A stretch of 64,000 nt of DNA. Source: Reyranella sp. CPCC 100927. GTDB lineage: Bacteria > Pseudomonadota > Alphaproteobacteria > Reyranellales > Reyranellaceae. The position numbers were made by a program, and so were the translations under genes. The number at the start of each line of letters is the position of its first letter. Positions within the stretch are counted from its first letter, which is position 1. The stretch covers positions 28,456 to 92,455 of the forward strand of contig NZ_VOHA01000027.1 in NCBI RefSeq assembly GCF_007859315.1. Direction: 5' to 3'. The notes under the pieces were generated by a model. It was not told where the DNA came from, searched no databases, and saw only the letters and a list, made by a program, of their open reading frames with translations. Shown piece after piece: positions 43,853-53,168 of this stretch.

Positions 43853-45472
43853 ATGAGCCCCCGCAAGACCTACGCAGAACACCGCACGACGTTGTTGCGC
43901 CGATACCCGCAGGGTGTGACGCCCGGTGGCGTCGCGGTGGACGACATCATCCAGCTCAAGATGCAGAACACCTACGCCACGCATCTCGACATCGCCCGCG
44001 ACATGGCCAGCGTCATGCGTGCCGACATGGCGGCCTACGATGCCGACAGCTCGAAGTTCACGCAGTCGCTGGGTTGCTGGTCGGGCTTCCATGCCCAGCA
44101 GATGATCAAGTCGGTCAAGCGGCTGCGCGGAACGACCAAGGGCGCCTATGTCTACATGTCGGGCTGGATGGTGGCGGGCCTGCGCAACCGCTTCGGCCAT
44201 CTGCCCGACCAGTCGATGCACGAGAAGACCGCCGTCGCCGACCTGATCAACGAGATCTACGTTTCGTTGCGCCAGGCCGACGAAGTGGCGCTCAACGATC
44301 TCTTCAAGGCGCTGCGCGAGGCGCGCGCCAAGGGCGACGACGTCCGCGAACAGGCGGCGATCAAGGCCATCGATGCGTTCGAGAGCCACGTCGTGCCCAT
44401 CATCGCCGACATCGACGCCGGCTTCGGCAACGAGAACGCCACCTATCTGCTCGCCAAGGAGATGATCAAGGCAGGCGCCTGCTGCCTGCAGATCGAGAAC
44501 CAGGTGTCCGACGCCAAGCAATGCGGGCACCAGGACGGCAAGGTGACGGTGCCGCGCGAGGACTTCATCGAGAAGCTGCGGGCCTGCCGCCTCGCCTTCG
44601 AGGAACTCGGTGTCGACGATGGCGTGATCGTCGCGCGCACCGACAGCCTCGGCGCCGGCCTGACGCAGAAGGTGCCGGTCAGCCGCCATCCTGGCGATCA
44701 TGCCGCCGAATACATCAAGTGGCTGAAGACCGAGCCCATCGGCAAGGACAACCCTGTGCGCGACGGCGAACTGGCGCTGTACAAGGACGGCGCCTTCGTG
44801 AAGCCCGTGCGCATGGCCAACGGCCTCTTCGCCTTCACCGAGGGATCCGGACGCGCGCGCGTCATCGAGGACTGCGTCGCGGCCCTGACCGAGGGCGGCG
44901 CCGACCTGCTGTGGATCGAGACCGACACGCCCAACGTCACCGAGATCGCCGCGATGGTGAAAGAGATCCGCAAGGTCGCGCCCCACGCCAAGCTGGCCTA
45001 CAACAACTCGCCGTCGTTCAACTGGACGCTGAACCTGCGCAAGCAGGTGGTCGAGGAATGGGTGGCCGCGGGCCGGATCACGCGCGATGCCTATCCGTCC
45101 GGACAGGCGCTGATGTCATCCGAACTCGACGACACCGAGCTGGGCCGCGAGACCGACGCGCGCCTGGCCCGCTTCCAGGTCGAGATCTCGGCGAAGGCCG
45201 GCGTCTTCCACAACCTGATCACCCTGCCGACGTTCCACTTGACCGCCAAGAGCGTGGACGAGCTGTCGCGGGACTATTTCGGCGAAGGCCGGATGCGCGC
45301 CTACGTCAACACGGTGCAGCGCGAGGAGATCCGTCGCGGCGTCGCGGCGGTGAAGCATCAGCACGAGGTCGGCTCCGATCTCGGCGACACCTTCAAGGAG
45401 ATGGTCTCCGGCGATCGCGCGCTGAAGGCGGGCGGCCACGCCAACACGATGAACCAGTTTGCCGCGGAGTGA
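43853..45472 (+). CDS. aceA: isocitrate lyase
   Basis: The 539-residue product is the long form found in pseudomonads and many alphaproteobacteria. The catalytic loop reads KQCGHQDGKVTVPREDF (near 222), close to the K-K-C-G-H signature, with metal-binding ADIDAGFGNENATYLLAKEM (about 183) and YNNSPSFNWTLNL (near 383). It splits isocitrate to glyoxylate and succinate, the first step of the glyoxylate shunt for growth on acetate and fatty acids. Malate synthase is not in the window. A divergent ScfR-type regulator lies 142 bp upstream. Confidence 0.93.
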   Translation: MSPRKTYAEHRTTLLRRYPQGVTPGGVAVDDIIQLKMQNTYATHLDIARDMASVMRADMAAYDADSSKFTQSLGCWSGFHAQQMIKSVKRLRGTTKGAYVYMSGWMVAGLRNRFGHLPDQSMHEKTAVADLINEIYVSLRQADEVALNDLFKALREARAKGDDVREQAAIKAIDAFESHVVPIIADIDAGFGNENATYLLAKEMIKAGACCLQIENQVSDAKQCGHQDGKVTVPREDFIEKLRACRLAFEELGVDDGVIVARTDSLGAGLTQKVPVSRHPGDHAAEYIKWLKTEPIGKDNPVRDGELALYKDGAFVKPVRMANGLFAFTEGSGRARVIEDCVAALTEGGADLLWIETDTPNVTEIAAMVKEIRKVAPHAKLAYNNSPSFNWTLNLRKQVVEEWVAAGRITRDAYPSGQALMSSELDDTELGRETDARLARFQVEISAKAGVFHNLITLPTFHLTAKSVDELSRDYFGEGRMRAYVNTVQREEIRRGVAAVKHQHEVGSDLGDTFKEMVSGDRALKAGGHANTMNQFAAE

Positions 45473-45497
45473 ACCCCAAGCCCGAAGGAGACTAGAG

Positions 45498-45728
45498 ATG
45501 GACAGCGAATTCAAACCGGTCGCGCCGGCCGACCTCTCCGAGCAGGACCGCGCCGTCAACCGGGTCGCCGATGCGGTGCATCGGCTCAATGAGGCCATCG
45601 CGCGCGCCGTGAACAACGGCCTGTCGATCGAGCTGATGCGAGTCTCACGGCACCACGATGGCAAGGGCAACTGGGGCGACCAGATGATCCCCATGGTGCG
45701 CGATGCCAAGACGCGAGGCGCCGCCTGA
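45498..45728 (+). CDS. small conserved-looking protein after isocitrate lyase
   Basis: The 76-residue product starts at the ATG at 45498 with GAAGGAG 10 nt upstream. It is a soluble, mostly helical protein (DRAVNRVADAVHRLNEAIAR) ending LMRVSRHHDGKGNWGDQMIP. It begins 25 bp after aceA and is followed by a strong hairpin, so it is co-transcribed with aceA. No family is recognised. A regulatory or assembly partner of isocitrate lyase is a guess from position only. Confidence 0.7.
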   Translation: MDSEFKPVAPADLSEQDRAVNRVADAVHRLNEAIARAVNNGLSIELMRVSRHHDGKGNWGDQMIPMVRDAKTRGAA

Positions 45729-45782
45729 GAACGGGCCCTTGAGGATCGCCGCCCTGCCACGGGCGGCGATCCGCCTTCTCAG
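45725..45782 (+). terminator. nested hairpin ending the aceA unit
   Basis: The inner stem GGATCGCCGCCC / GGGCGGCGATCC (12 bp, loop TGCCAC) is enclosed by CTGAGAA / TTCTCAG, the first of which includes the stop codon of the 76-residue gene. No T-run follows, yet the stem is the strongest candidate terminator of the aceA unit. Confidence 0.65.
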
Positions 45783-45885
45783 AGCCTGATAGGCCGGCGT
45801 TTCTGGCGTCCTGGAGCGACGGCCATCCCACGCGCAGACATGCAAACGCTCACGGAGCGGAGGGCCACGCAATAGTCCCGTCCCT

Positions 45886-46935
45886 TCATCGCGCTTTTTC
45901 CAGAACAAATCGATGCAGGGTTGCCTGCTTCTGATCGAAAAACGTCCACGACGCCGGGAAGAACGTCAGATAGCGATTATAGGTCTGTACGCCGACCAGG
46001 GCGATGGCCTCGTCCCGATTCTGCACCAGCCGATCGAACCAGGCGCGCAGCGTGGGCCTGTAGTCATGCGTCGAATCGTGGGTGATGGTGAAGCCGGCAT
46101 CGCCAGCCGCCTGCAGGAAGTCCTCGTAGCGAGACAGCGCCGATCCCGGAAAGAAGATCTGTCCGGTGATCGTGCTGGTGGGCAGATCGTCACCGTTCAG
46201 GGAAAAGAAGTGCAGCACCAGCCGGCCGGTCGGCGCCAGCGCCTGGTGCAAGCGCCGCAACAGCGGCAGCACCTCGTTCGGCCTGACGTGCTCCATCGAG
46301 CCGATACCGTAAATTTTGTCATAGGAAGCGGGCTCGAACGCCGCCGTGATGAAGTCTTCGAGCACCACGTCGTAGCCGAATTTTTCGCTGACGTAGCGAG
46401 CCTGCTCTCGGGACAGGGTCATGCCGCGAAGTCCGGCGCGGTCGCCCGTATGAGCATGGATGTGGTGCATCATGCCGCCCCAGCCACATCCGAGGTCCAA
46501 AATCCGTTCTCCCGCGCGGGGCTGGATCAGGTTGAGCAGATAGTCGGCTTTGCGGACTTGAGCGGTTTCGATTGTGTCGTCCGGACGGTCAAAATCGGCG
46601 CAGCTGTAGAGCATGAGATCGCGGTCGAGAAACAGGCGATAAAAAGCATTGGAAACATCATAGTGCTCTTCAATACCGTCGGCGTGACTTCGGGAAAATC
46701 GGCGCGCGAGCAGCCACCGACGTTGAAACCGGAAAGGATATCCCTGGATGAAAGCATCCTGCCAGGCCGGTCCGGGGCGCGTCAGGAACCCCCAGACATG
46801 GTCAGGGTCCAACGGCACCGGGGCGCTCACGAAATAGCGCACCATCGCATAAGACAAGCCATAGCGGGCAACATCTGCCACGGCTCTCGCGCGGCGCCAC
46901 AGTTCGTGCGAGCCCAACGTCACTACTTGCTCCAT
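45886..46935 (-). CDS. cyclopropane-fatty-acyl-phospholipid synthase family methyltransferase
   Basis: The 349-residue product has HYDVSNAFYRLFLDRDLMLYSCA (about 90-112), the substrate-side signature, then the SAM motif ERILDLGCGWGGMMHH (about 142-157) and GIGSMEHV (near 210). This fits CfaA-like enzymes that add a methylene from SAM to unsaturated phospholipid chains. It is slightly shorter than E. coli Cfa (382), with a short N-terminal domain. A different fatty-acid methylation is possible. Confidence 0.85.
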   Translation of the reverse strand: MEQVVTLGSHELWRRARAVADVARYGLSYAMVRYFVSAPVPLDPDHVWGFLTRPGPAWQDAFIQGYPFRFQRRWLLARRFSRSHADGIEEHYDVSNAFYRLFLDRDLMLYSCADFDRPDDTIETAQVRKADYLLNLIQPRAGERILDLGCGWGGMMHHIHAHTGDRAGLRGMTLSREQARYVSEKFGYDVVLEDFITAAFEPASYDKIYGIGSMEHVRPNEVLPLLRRLHQALAPTGRLVLHFFSLNGDDLPTSTITGQIFFPGSALSRYEDFLQAAGDAGFTITHDSTHDYRPTLRAWFDRLVQNRDEAIALVGVQTYNRYLTFFPASWTFFDQKQATLHRFVLEKAR

Positions 46936-46970
46936 CAGGTTGCTTGCTGCGGGCAGATGTCGCTCACGGG

Positions 46971-47483
46971 TTAGAGCGCCATCACCATAGCGCAGCGCTG
47001 TTCTGGAGGCAGGCCCGCGTGAGCCTCTTTGTTCAGAATGTCCGCCAATCGCGGGGGAACGTCATTAACGTCCAAAGTATCGAAACCGAGGCGTCTATAG
47101 TAAGGTTCGTTCCAGGGCACGTCCCGAAAGGTTGTCAAGGTAAGAGCCCTGCCTCCTTTCGCGATCGCAATGCGACGCACGGCCTCGATCAACTTTCGCC
47201 CGATACCCTGTCCTTGATGGTCCCGATGAACAGCAATCTGCCAGATATGCAGTTCATTCGACATGAACTCGCCATTCAAAAATGCGACGAGCCCTTGTTC
47301 GTTGTGCTCGGCGACGAGCGCAACGCCGTTTGCGATGACGAATCGATGTTCGTCTTCTGATTGGACGTCATCGTTGGCGATCCATTCCAGGCCACGCCAT
47401 TGCTCAAAAATGGAGCCGGAACTCTTTTCGATGGCGGGTAGGTTGGCAACGTCTTGATATGAGGCGGTTCGGATTGTGATCAT
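46971..47483 (-). CDS. GNAT family N-acetyltransferase
   Basis: The 170-residue product starts at an ATG at 47483, or a GTG at 47498; neither has a strong ribosome-binding site. Motif A is HIWQIAVHRDHQGQGIGRKLIEAVRRIA (about 80-107) with the acetyl-CoA loop Q-G-Q-G-I-G, and PYYRRLGFDTLD is motif B. It resembles small acetyltransferases acting on metabolites or toxins. Its base composition is less GC-rich than the neighbours. Confidence 0.82.
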   Translation of the reverse strand: MITIRTASYQDVANLPAIEKSSGSIFEQWRGLEWIANDDVQSEDEHRFVIANGVALVAEHNEQGLVAFLNGEFMSNELHIWQIAVHRDHQGQGIGRKLIEAVRRIAIAKGGRALTLTTFRDVPWNEPYYRRLGFDTLDVNDVPPRLADILNKEAHAGLPPEQRCAMVMAL

Positions 47484-47567
47484 TGCGACATCGTACACAA
47501 CCTTGGCGCCATGATCCTTCCCGCCAGCGCCTCATCGTGAGAGAGACGCTGGCACCGTCACGCTAGT

Positions 47568-47599
47568 CACAAAGCCCCGCTGGCGCTGCGGGCTTTGTG
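47568..47599 (-). terminator. hairpin downstream of metE
   Basis: CACAAAGCCCCGC and GCGGGCTTTGTG pair (one bulge) around a 7-nt loop, 19 bp beyond the metE stop. The leftward transcript ends the stem in a CTTTGTG stretch. It is likely to terminate metE. Confidence 0.65.
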
Positions 47600-47618
47600 T
47601 GTCCGTTGGCTGCCGGCC

Positions 47619-49910
47619 TCAACCCTGAGCGCGAAGGGCCTTGGCCGCCGCCACCATGTTCGCCAGCGCCGGGACGACTTCCGTCCACTGGCGCGTCTTG
47701 AGCCCGCAATCCGGATTGACCCACAGTCGTTCGGCCGGAATGCGCTCGGCGGCCTTTTTCATCAGCTGCTCGATGTGCTCCCGCGTCGGGATGTTCGGCG
47801 AGTGGATGTCGTAGACACCCGGCCCGATCTCGTTCGGGTACTTGAAGTTGTCGAAGGCGTCGAGCAGTTCCATGTCCGAACGCGATGTCTCGATGGTGAT
47901 GACGTCGGCATCCATGTTGGCGATCGACGCGATGATGTCGTTGAACTCCGAATAGCACATGTGGGTGTGGATCTGCGTTTCGTCCGCCACGCCGTTGGCG
48001 GTGATACGGAAGGACTCCACCGCCCAGTCCAGATAGTCCGCCCATTGCGATTTGCGCAGCGGCAGGCCCTCGCGCAGCGCGGCTTCGTCGATCTGGATCA
48101 CGCGCACGCCGGCCTTCTCCAGGTCCAGCACCTCCTGGCGGATCGCGAGCGCCAACTGGCGGCACGATACCGAGCGCGGCTGGTCGTCGCGCACGAAGGA
48201 CCAGTTGAGGATGGTGACCGGGCCGGTCAGCATGCCCTTCATCGGCTTGCTGGTCAGCGACTGCGCATACCTGATCCACCCCACGGTCATCGCCTTGGGG
48301 CGGCTGATGTCGCCGAACAGGATCGGCGGCTTCACGCAGCGCGAGCCATACGACTGCACCCAGCCGAACTGGCTGAAAGCGTAGCCGTCGAGCTGCTCGC
48401 CGAAATACTCGACCATGTCGTTGCGCTCGGCCTCGCCGTGCACCAGCACGTCCAGGCCCAGGGTTTCCTGCTCGCGCACGCTGCGCGCGATCTCAGCCTG
48501 CATCGCGGCCTTGTAGCCGGCCGCGTCGAGCTGGCCCGCCTTGAACTGGCTGCGGGCGTGGCGGACCTCGCCGGTCTGCGGGAAGGAGCCGATGGTGGTG
48601 GTGGGATAGGCCGGCAGCTTCAGCAGCGCCGCCTGCTTGGGCGCGCGCTGCGCATAGACGTGCCGGCGCTGGCCCGCCGCCGGGTCGAGCTTGTCGATGG
48701 CCGCCTTGACAGTGGGGTTGTTCACGCGCGGCGAGTTGCGGCGTGCATCGATGGCTGCCTGGTTGGCGGCGAGTGCGTCCTTCACGCTGTCGCGGCCGTT
48801 GTTCAGCGCGTCGGCCAGCACCTTCAGTTCGTCCAGCTTCTGCAGCGCAAACGCCAGCCACGACCTCACGTCGGAGTCCAGCTTCTGTTCCCGGGCGAGG
48901 TCCACCGGCACGTGCAGCAGCGAGCATGATGGCGCGATCCACAGACGGTCGCCGAGCTGCTTGGCCACCGGCTCGAGCCAGGCGAGCACGGCGTTCAGGT
49001 CGGTCTTCCAGATGTTGCGGCCGTTGATCACGCCCAGCGACACCACGCGGTCCTTTGGCAGCTGAGCCAGAAGCGTCTCGACCTCGCTGCGCGCATTGAC
49101 GGCATCCAGGTGCACTCCCTGCACCGGCAGCGCGCATGCCAGCGGCAGGTTCTCGCGCAACTGGCCGAAGTAGGTGGCGAGCAGCAGCTTGACCTTGCCA
49201 GTCGACAGCGCGGCATAGGCGGTGCGGAAGGCCTGCTGCCAGGCGGCGGAGAGCTCGGTGACGAGGATGGGTTCGTCGATCTGTACCCATTCCACGCCCT
49301 GGGCAGCCAGCGTCGCCAGCAACTCGGCGTACACCGGCAGCAGGCGCGGCAGCAGCGCGAGCTTGTCGGACTCGTCTTTGGCCTTGCCGATCGCCAGATA
49401 TGTGACCGGACCGATGATCACGGCCTTGGTCTTGACGCCTTGCGTCGTGGCTTCGGCCAGTTGTTCTAGCAGGCGCGACGCGTCCAGCTTGAATGCGGTG
49501 GCCGCCGTGAACTCGGGAACGATGTAGTGGTAGTTGGTATCGAACCACTTGGTCATCTCGCCGGCCGCAACGCCGCCGCAGCATGCCGCATGGTCTTCCG
49601 CGGACTGCGCGGAGCGGCCGCGCGCGACACGGAAGTAGTTGTCGAGCGCATCGCCGTGGAAGCCGTGCACGCGCTCGGGCAGGTTGCCCAGCGTGAAGCT
49701 CATATCAAGCACCTGGTCGTAGAAGGCGAAATCGCCGACCGGCACCAGGTCGAGCCTGGCCTGGTGCGCCCAGTGACGGCGCCGCAGATCGACACCCTGT
49801 GATGTCAGATCGTCACGCGCGGATTCACCCTTCCAGTAGGACTCCAGCGCAAATTTCAGTTCGCGCTTCGCACCGATGCGGGGGAAGCCCAGATTGTGGG
49901 TCGTGATCAT
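47619..49910 (-). CDS. metE: cobalamin-independent methionine synthase
   Basis: The 763-residue product begins [19 protein letters not shown] at the ATG at 49910, the family start. The N-terminal half is a duplicated barrel (about 1-340). The catalytic half carries the zinc ligands in [12 protein letters not shown] (near 640) and [11 protein letters not shown] (near 725), plus [15 protein letters not shown] (near 430). It makes methionine from homocysteine with 5-methyltetrahydropteroyltri-glutamate as methyl donor. It is divergent from metR, which is expected to activate it. Confidence 0.96.
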   Translation of the reverse strand: MITTHNLGFPRIGAKRELKFALESYWKGESARDDLTSQGVDLRRRHWAHQARLDLVPVGDFAFYDQVLDMSFTLGNLPERVHGFHGDALDNYFRVARGRSAQSAEDHAACCGGVAAGEMTKWFDTNYHYIVPEFTAATAFKLDASRLLEQLAEATTQGVKTKAVIIGPVTYLAIGKAKDESDKLALLPRLLPVYAELLATLAAQGVEWVQIDEPILVTELSAAWQQAFRTAYAALSTGKVKLLLATYFGQLRENLPLACALPVQGVHLDAVNARSEVETLLAQLPKDRVVSLGVINGRNIWKTDLNAVLAWLEPVAKQLGDRLWIAPSCSLLHVPVDLAREQKLDSDVRSWLAFALQKLDELKVLADALNNGRDSVKDALAANQAAIDARRNSPRVNNPTVKAAIDKLDPAAGQRRHVYAQRAPKQAALLKLPAYPTTTIGSFPQTGEVRHARSQFKAGQLDAAGYKAAMQAEIARSVREQETLGLDVLVHGEAERNDMVEYFGEQLDGYAFSQFGWVQSYGSRCVKPPILFGDISRPKAMTVGWIRYAQSLTSKPMKGMLTGPVTILNWSFVRDDQPRSVSCRQLALAIRQEVLDLEKAGVRVIQIDEAALREGLPLRKSQWADYLDWAVESFRITANGVADETQIHTHMCYSEFNDIIASIANMDADVITIETSRSDMELLDAFDNFKYPNEIGPGVYDIHSPNIPTREHIEQLMKKAAERIPAERLWVNPDCGLKTRQWTEVVPALANMVAAAKALRAQG

Positions 49911-49968
49911 GGATGGTTCCCATATTTCCAAAGGATTCTGGGCAACCTGTGGCATCTGGCATATGAAG

Positions 49969-49974
49969 TATAAT
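49969..49974 (+). promoter_or_regulatory. candidate -10 box of metR
   Basis: A perfect TATAAT occurs 40 bp before the metR start, with no good -35 match 17 bp upstream. It is the most AT-rich part of the metE-metR gap. Confidence 0.4.
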
Positions 49975-49994
49975 GGTCTTAATTCAGAGACTCA

Positions 49995-50007
49995 TGAGTA
50001 GGCTTCA
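49995..50007. promoter_or_regulatory. MetR-box-like site
   Basis: TGAG-TAGGC-TTCA matches the MetR consensus TGAA-N5-TTCA with one change. It sits 6 bp before the metR start codon, where bound MetR could limit its own expression. Confidence 0.5.
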
Positions 50008-50013
50008 TTGACC

Positions 50014-50970
50014 ATGCTCGAGCGGACACATCTCGCCATCATTCGCGAGGTCGAGCGGCAGGGTTCGCTCACTGCCGCGGCCGATGTGCTGTGCCTCACG
50101 CAGTCGGCGCTGAGCCACGCGGTGAAAAAGCTGGAGTCCAATCTCGGCACCGACATCTGGCTGCGCGAGGGCCGCAACCTGCGGCTGACGCAGGCGGGGC
50201 AGTATCTGCTCGCGGTCGCCAACCGGGTATTGCCTCAGCTCGACCTGGCGGAGGAACGCGTGCGCCAGTTCGCCCAGGGCGAGCGTGGTACCCTGCGCAT
50301 CGGGATGGAATGCCACCCGTGCTACCAATGGCTGCTCAAGGTGGTGTCGCCGTACCTGGAGCGCTGGCCTGATGTCGACGTCGACGTGAAGCAGAAGTTC
50401 CAGTTCGGCGGTATCGGCGCGCTCTTCGCCTACGAGATCGACCTGCTGGTGACGCCGGATCCGATGCACAAGCCGGGGCTGCGCTTCGAGCCTGTCTTCG
50501 ACTATGAGCAGGTGCTGGTCGTCGGCAGCCGCCATCGCCTGGCTGCGGCCCCGTATGTCGAGCCGCAGCAGCTGGCCCAGGAAGTGTTGCTCACGTACCC
50601 CGTCGCCATCGACCGGCTCGACATTTACAACCAGTTCCTCCAGCCGGTGGGTATCAGCCCCCGGCGCCACAAGACGATCGAGACCACCGACATCATGCTG
50701 CAGATGGTCGCCAGCGGTCGCGGCGTGGCGGCCCTGCCGCGCTGGCTGGCGTTGGAGTACGCGGACAAGATGGAAGTCGTCCCGGTCCGTCTGGGGCCGC
50801 ACGGTATCGCCAAGCAGATTTTCCTCGGCATCCGCGAGGCCGACATCGATACCGACTATGTGAAGGCATTCATCGATCTGGCGCGCGGCTCATCGGGTTT
50901 GGCTGAGCGCGAGACATGTCATCGCGAGCGAAGCGAGCCCTGGGAGCGCGGGCCTCCGGCCCGCTCATGA
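50014..50970 (+). CDS. metR: LysR-family regulator MetR
   Basis: The 318-residue product starts at the ATG at 50014. The winged helix is at about 1-60 (HLAIIREVERQGSLTAAADV, TQSALSHAVKKLESN). The effector domain includes RIGMECHPCYQWLLKV, a segment characteristic of MetR, which senses homocysteine. Divergence from metE is the standard MetR arrangement. The last 17 or so residues (from about 302) are read from a family A half repeat joined to family B repeat DNA. Confidence 0.92.
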   Translation: MLERTHLAIIREVERQGSLTAAADVLCLTQSALSHAVKKLESNLGTDIWLREGRNLRLTQAGQYLLAVANRVLPQLDLAEERVRQFAQGERGTLRIGMECHPCYQWLLKVVSPYLERWPDVDVDVKQKFQFGGIGALFAYEIDLLVTPDPMHKPGLRFEPVFDYEQVLVVGSRHRLAAAPYVEPQQLAQEVLLTYPVAIDRLDIYNQFLQPVGISPRRHKTIETTDIMLQMVASGRGVAALPRWLALEYADKMEVVPVRLGPHGIAKQIFLGIREADIDTDYVKAFIDLARGSSGLAERETCHRERSEPWERGPPARS

Positions 50971-51024
50971 CGCGCGAAAGCGGAGCTTTCGCCTTGATGC
51001 GGGCGGGACGCCCGCGCTCCCAGG
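50917..51024. repeat. joined family A half repeat and family B hairpin, copy 5
   Basis: TGTCATCGCGAGCGAAGCGA (50917-50936) is a family A-like arm. It runs directly into family B at 50939-51024, with perfect 15-bp outer arms CCTGGGAGCGCGGGC / GCCCGCGCTCCCAGG and an inner stem GCGAAAGC / GCTTTCGC. The 5' part encodes the end of MetR. It separates metR from the convergent prp operon. Confidence 0.8.
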
Positions 51025-51046
51025 AATACTGATGTATTCCGCTGGG

Positions 51047-51970
51047 TCAGTCGGTACGACCCGGTGGCCCGTTCGGCAGGACGGTGCGCACGATCGAGGC
51101 GTCGAGCGCTTCGTAGTCATGATAGCCGATGGTGGCATAGAGTTCGGCGCGGGTCTGCATGCGCTCGACCATGCGATGCGCGCCGCCGTCGCGTCGGATG
51201 GCGGCGTAGAGCTCTTCCTGCGCCTTGTTGGCGACGCGCAGGGACGATACCGGCCAGATGACCATGCGGTAGCCCATCGCCTCGAACGCCGAGGCGGTAA
51301 AGAACGGCGTGCGGCCGAACTCGGTCATGTTGGCCAGCAGCGGCACACCGGGCATCGCGCGGGCGAAGGCGCGGAACATCTCGGCATCGATCAGCGCCTC
51401 GGGAAAGATCGCGTCGGCGCCGGCCTGCAGATAGAGCTTCGCCCGCGCGACGGCGCCCTCGATCCCCTCGCTGGCTGCCGCGTCGGTGCGCGCGATCAGA
51501 TACAGGTGCCGTCGCGCCTTGGCGGCGGCCGCGATCTTGGCCGCCATGTCGTGCGGATCTGCCAGTTTCTTGTCGTTGAGGTGTCCGCACTTCTTGGGCA
51601 GGAGCTGGTCCTCGACATGCACGGCGGCAGCGCCCGCTTCTTCGAAGGCGCGCACCATGTGCATGACGTTGAGAGCTTCGCCATGTCCGGTGTCGCCATC
51701 GACCAGCACTGGCAGGCCGCTGCGCGCAACCTGGCGGATGAAGAAGCAGACCTCGTCGACGGTGATGATACCCAGATCGGGCAGGCCCATCGACGCCGTC
51801 ATCGCCGCGCCCGAGAGATAGGCCACCTCGAAGCCGGCCGCTTTCGCCTGCAGAGCTGCCTGGCCGTTGTGCGTGCCGGGCAGGCCGAGAACGCCCGGCC
51901 GCGCGAGGCGTTGGCGGAAGCGATGCCCGGCAGGCTGATCGGGAAGATCGTCGGCGACGAGGTAGGTCAT
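51047..51970 (-). CDS. prpB: methylisocitrate lyase
   Basis: The 307-residue product has the isocitrate lyase superfamily core VDGDTGHGEALNVM (about 92-105), HVEDQLLPKKCGHLNDKKL (about 120-138) with the catalytic Cys in KKCGH, and ARTDAAASEGIEGA (near 160). Methylisocitrate lyase splits 2-methylisocitrate to pyruvate and succinate, the last step of the methylcitrate cycle. It ends the prpD-prpC-prpB operon. Confidence 0.93.
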   Translation of the reverse strand: MTYLVADDLPDQPAGHRFRQRLARPGVLGLPGTHNGQAALQAKAAGFEVAYLSGAAMTASMGLPDLGIITVDEVCFFIRQVARSGLPVLVDGDTGHGEALNVMHMVRAFEEAGAAAVHVEDQLLPKKCGHLNDKKLADPHDMAAKIAAAAKARRHLYLIARTDAAASEGIEGAVARAKLYLQAGADAIFPEALIDAEMFRAFARAMPGVPLLANMTEFGRTPFFTASAFEAMGYRMVIWPVSSLRVANKAQEELYAAIRRDGGAHRMVERMQTRAELYATIGYHDYEALDASIVRTVLPNGPPGRTD

Positions 51971-51977
51971 CGATACC

Positions 51978-53150
51978 TCATGCCGCGCGTGTCGCGGACG
52001 ACGGACCGCGCTGCGCCAGGGGGACGAACGTGCGATTCTCGGGGCCTGTATAGATCGCCGACGGTCGGATGATCTTGTTGTCGATGCGCTGCTCGATGAC
52101 GTGGGCGCACCAGCCCGAGGTGCGTGCGATCACGAACAGCGGCGTGAACATCGCCGTCGGCACGCCCATCAGGTGGTAGGAGACGGCGCTGAACCAGTCG
52201 AGGTTGGCGAACATCTTCTTGGCTTCCGCCATGGTCGATTCGATCCGGTCGGCGACCGCGAACATCGCCATCGAGCCGGCTTCCTCAGCGATCGTGCGCG
52301 CCACCCGCTTGATCACCTCGTTGCGTGGATCGGCGATCGTGTAGACGGGGTGACCGAAACCGATGACCACCTCTTTCGCGGCGATGCGCCGGCGGATGTC
52401 GGCTTCCGCCTCATCGGCGTCGGCATAGCGCTGCTGGATCTCGAAGGCGACCTCGTTGGCGCCGCCATGTTTGGGACCCCGCAGGGCGCCGATGGCGCCG
52501 GTCACCGCCGAGTAGAGGTCGGCGCCGGTACCGGCGATCGAACGGGCGGTGAAGGTCGAGGCGTTGAACTCGTGCTCGGCATAGAGGATCAGCGAGGTGT
52601 CCATCGCACGCACATGCGAGGCGCTGGGCCGCGCGCCCTGCAGCAGATGCAGGAAGTGCGACGCGATGCTGTCGTCGTCGGTTTCGACATCGACGACCCG
52701 GCCGTGATGGGCGTAGTGGTGCCAGTACAACAGCATCGAGCCCAGCGAGGCCATCAAACGGTCGGCGATGTCGCGCGCACCGGCATGATTGTGGTCGTGC
52801 GCCTCGGGCAGCACGCAGCCCAGCGCCGAAACGCCCGAACGCATCACGTCCATCGGGTGCGCCGCCGCCGGGATGGCTTCCAGCGTGCGCTTCACCGCGG
52901 CCGGCAGCCCACGCAGCGACCGCAGCTTGGCCTTGTAGGCCGCGAGCTGTGACGGGGTCGGCAGTGCGCCATGGACCAGGAGATGGGCGATCTCCTCGAA
53001 GACACAGCGTTCGGCGATGTCGAGGATGTCGTAGCCGCGATAGTGCAGGTCATTGCCGCTGCGGCCGACCGTGCACAGCGCGGTGTTGCCGGCCGGCACG
53101 CCCGAGAGAGCGACCGACTTCTTCGGGGTATTGGTGACAGGCTGGGCCAT
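51978..53150 (-). CDS. prpC: 2-methylcitrate synthase
   Basis: The 390-residue product has the citrate synthase catalytic set: [16 protein letters not shown] (near 118), [20 protein letters not shown] (near 192), GPKHGGANE (near 223) and [16 protein letters not shown] (near 258). Genome context with prpB and prpD assigns it to propionyl-CoA plus oxaloacetate condensation. It is 7 bp upstream of prpB in the direction of transcription. Confidence 0.93.
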   Translation of the reverse strand: MAQPVTNTPKKSVALSGVPAGNTALCTVGRSGNDLHYRGYDILDIAERCVFEEIAHLLVHGALPTPSQLAAYKAKLRSLRGLPAAVKRTLEAIPAAAHPMDVMRSGVSALGCVLPEAHDHNHAGARDIADRLMASLGSMLLYWHHYAHHGRVVDVETDDDSIASHFLHLLQGARPSASHVRAMDTSLILYAEHEFNASTFTARSIAGTGADLYSAVTGAIGALRGPKHGGANEVAFEIQQRYADADEAEADIRRRIAAKEVVIGFGHPVYTIADPRNEVIKRVARTIAEEAGSMAMFAVADRIESTMAEAKKMFANLDWFSAVSYHLMGVPTAMFTPLFVIARTSGWCAHVIEQRIDNKIIRPSAIYTGPENRTFVPLAQRGPSSATRAA

Positions 53151-53168
53151 GCGGGGAACTCCCTGATC

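Noticed and set aside
49911..50013. SAM or cobalamin riboswitch upstream of metE
   Set aside because: The metE leader is too short and shows no conserved riboswitch helices; MetR control is the better explanation.
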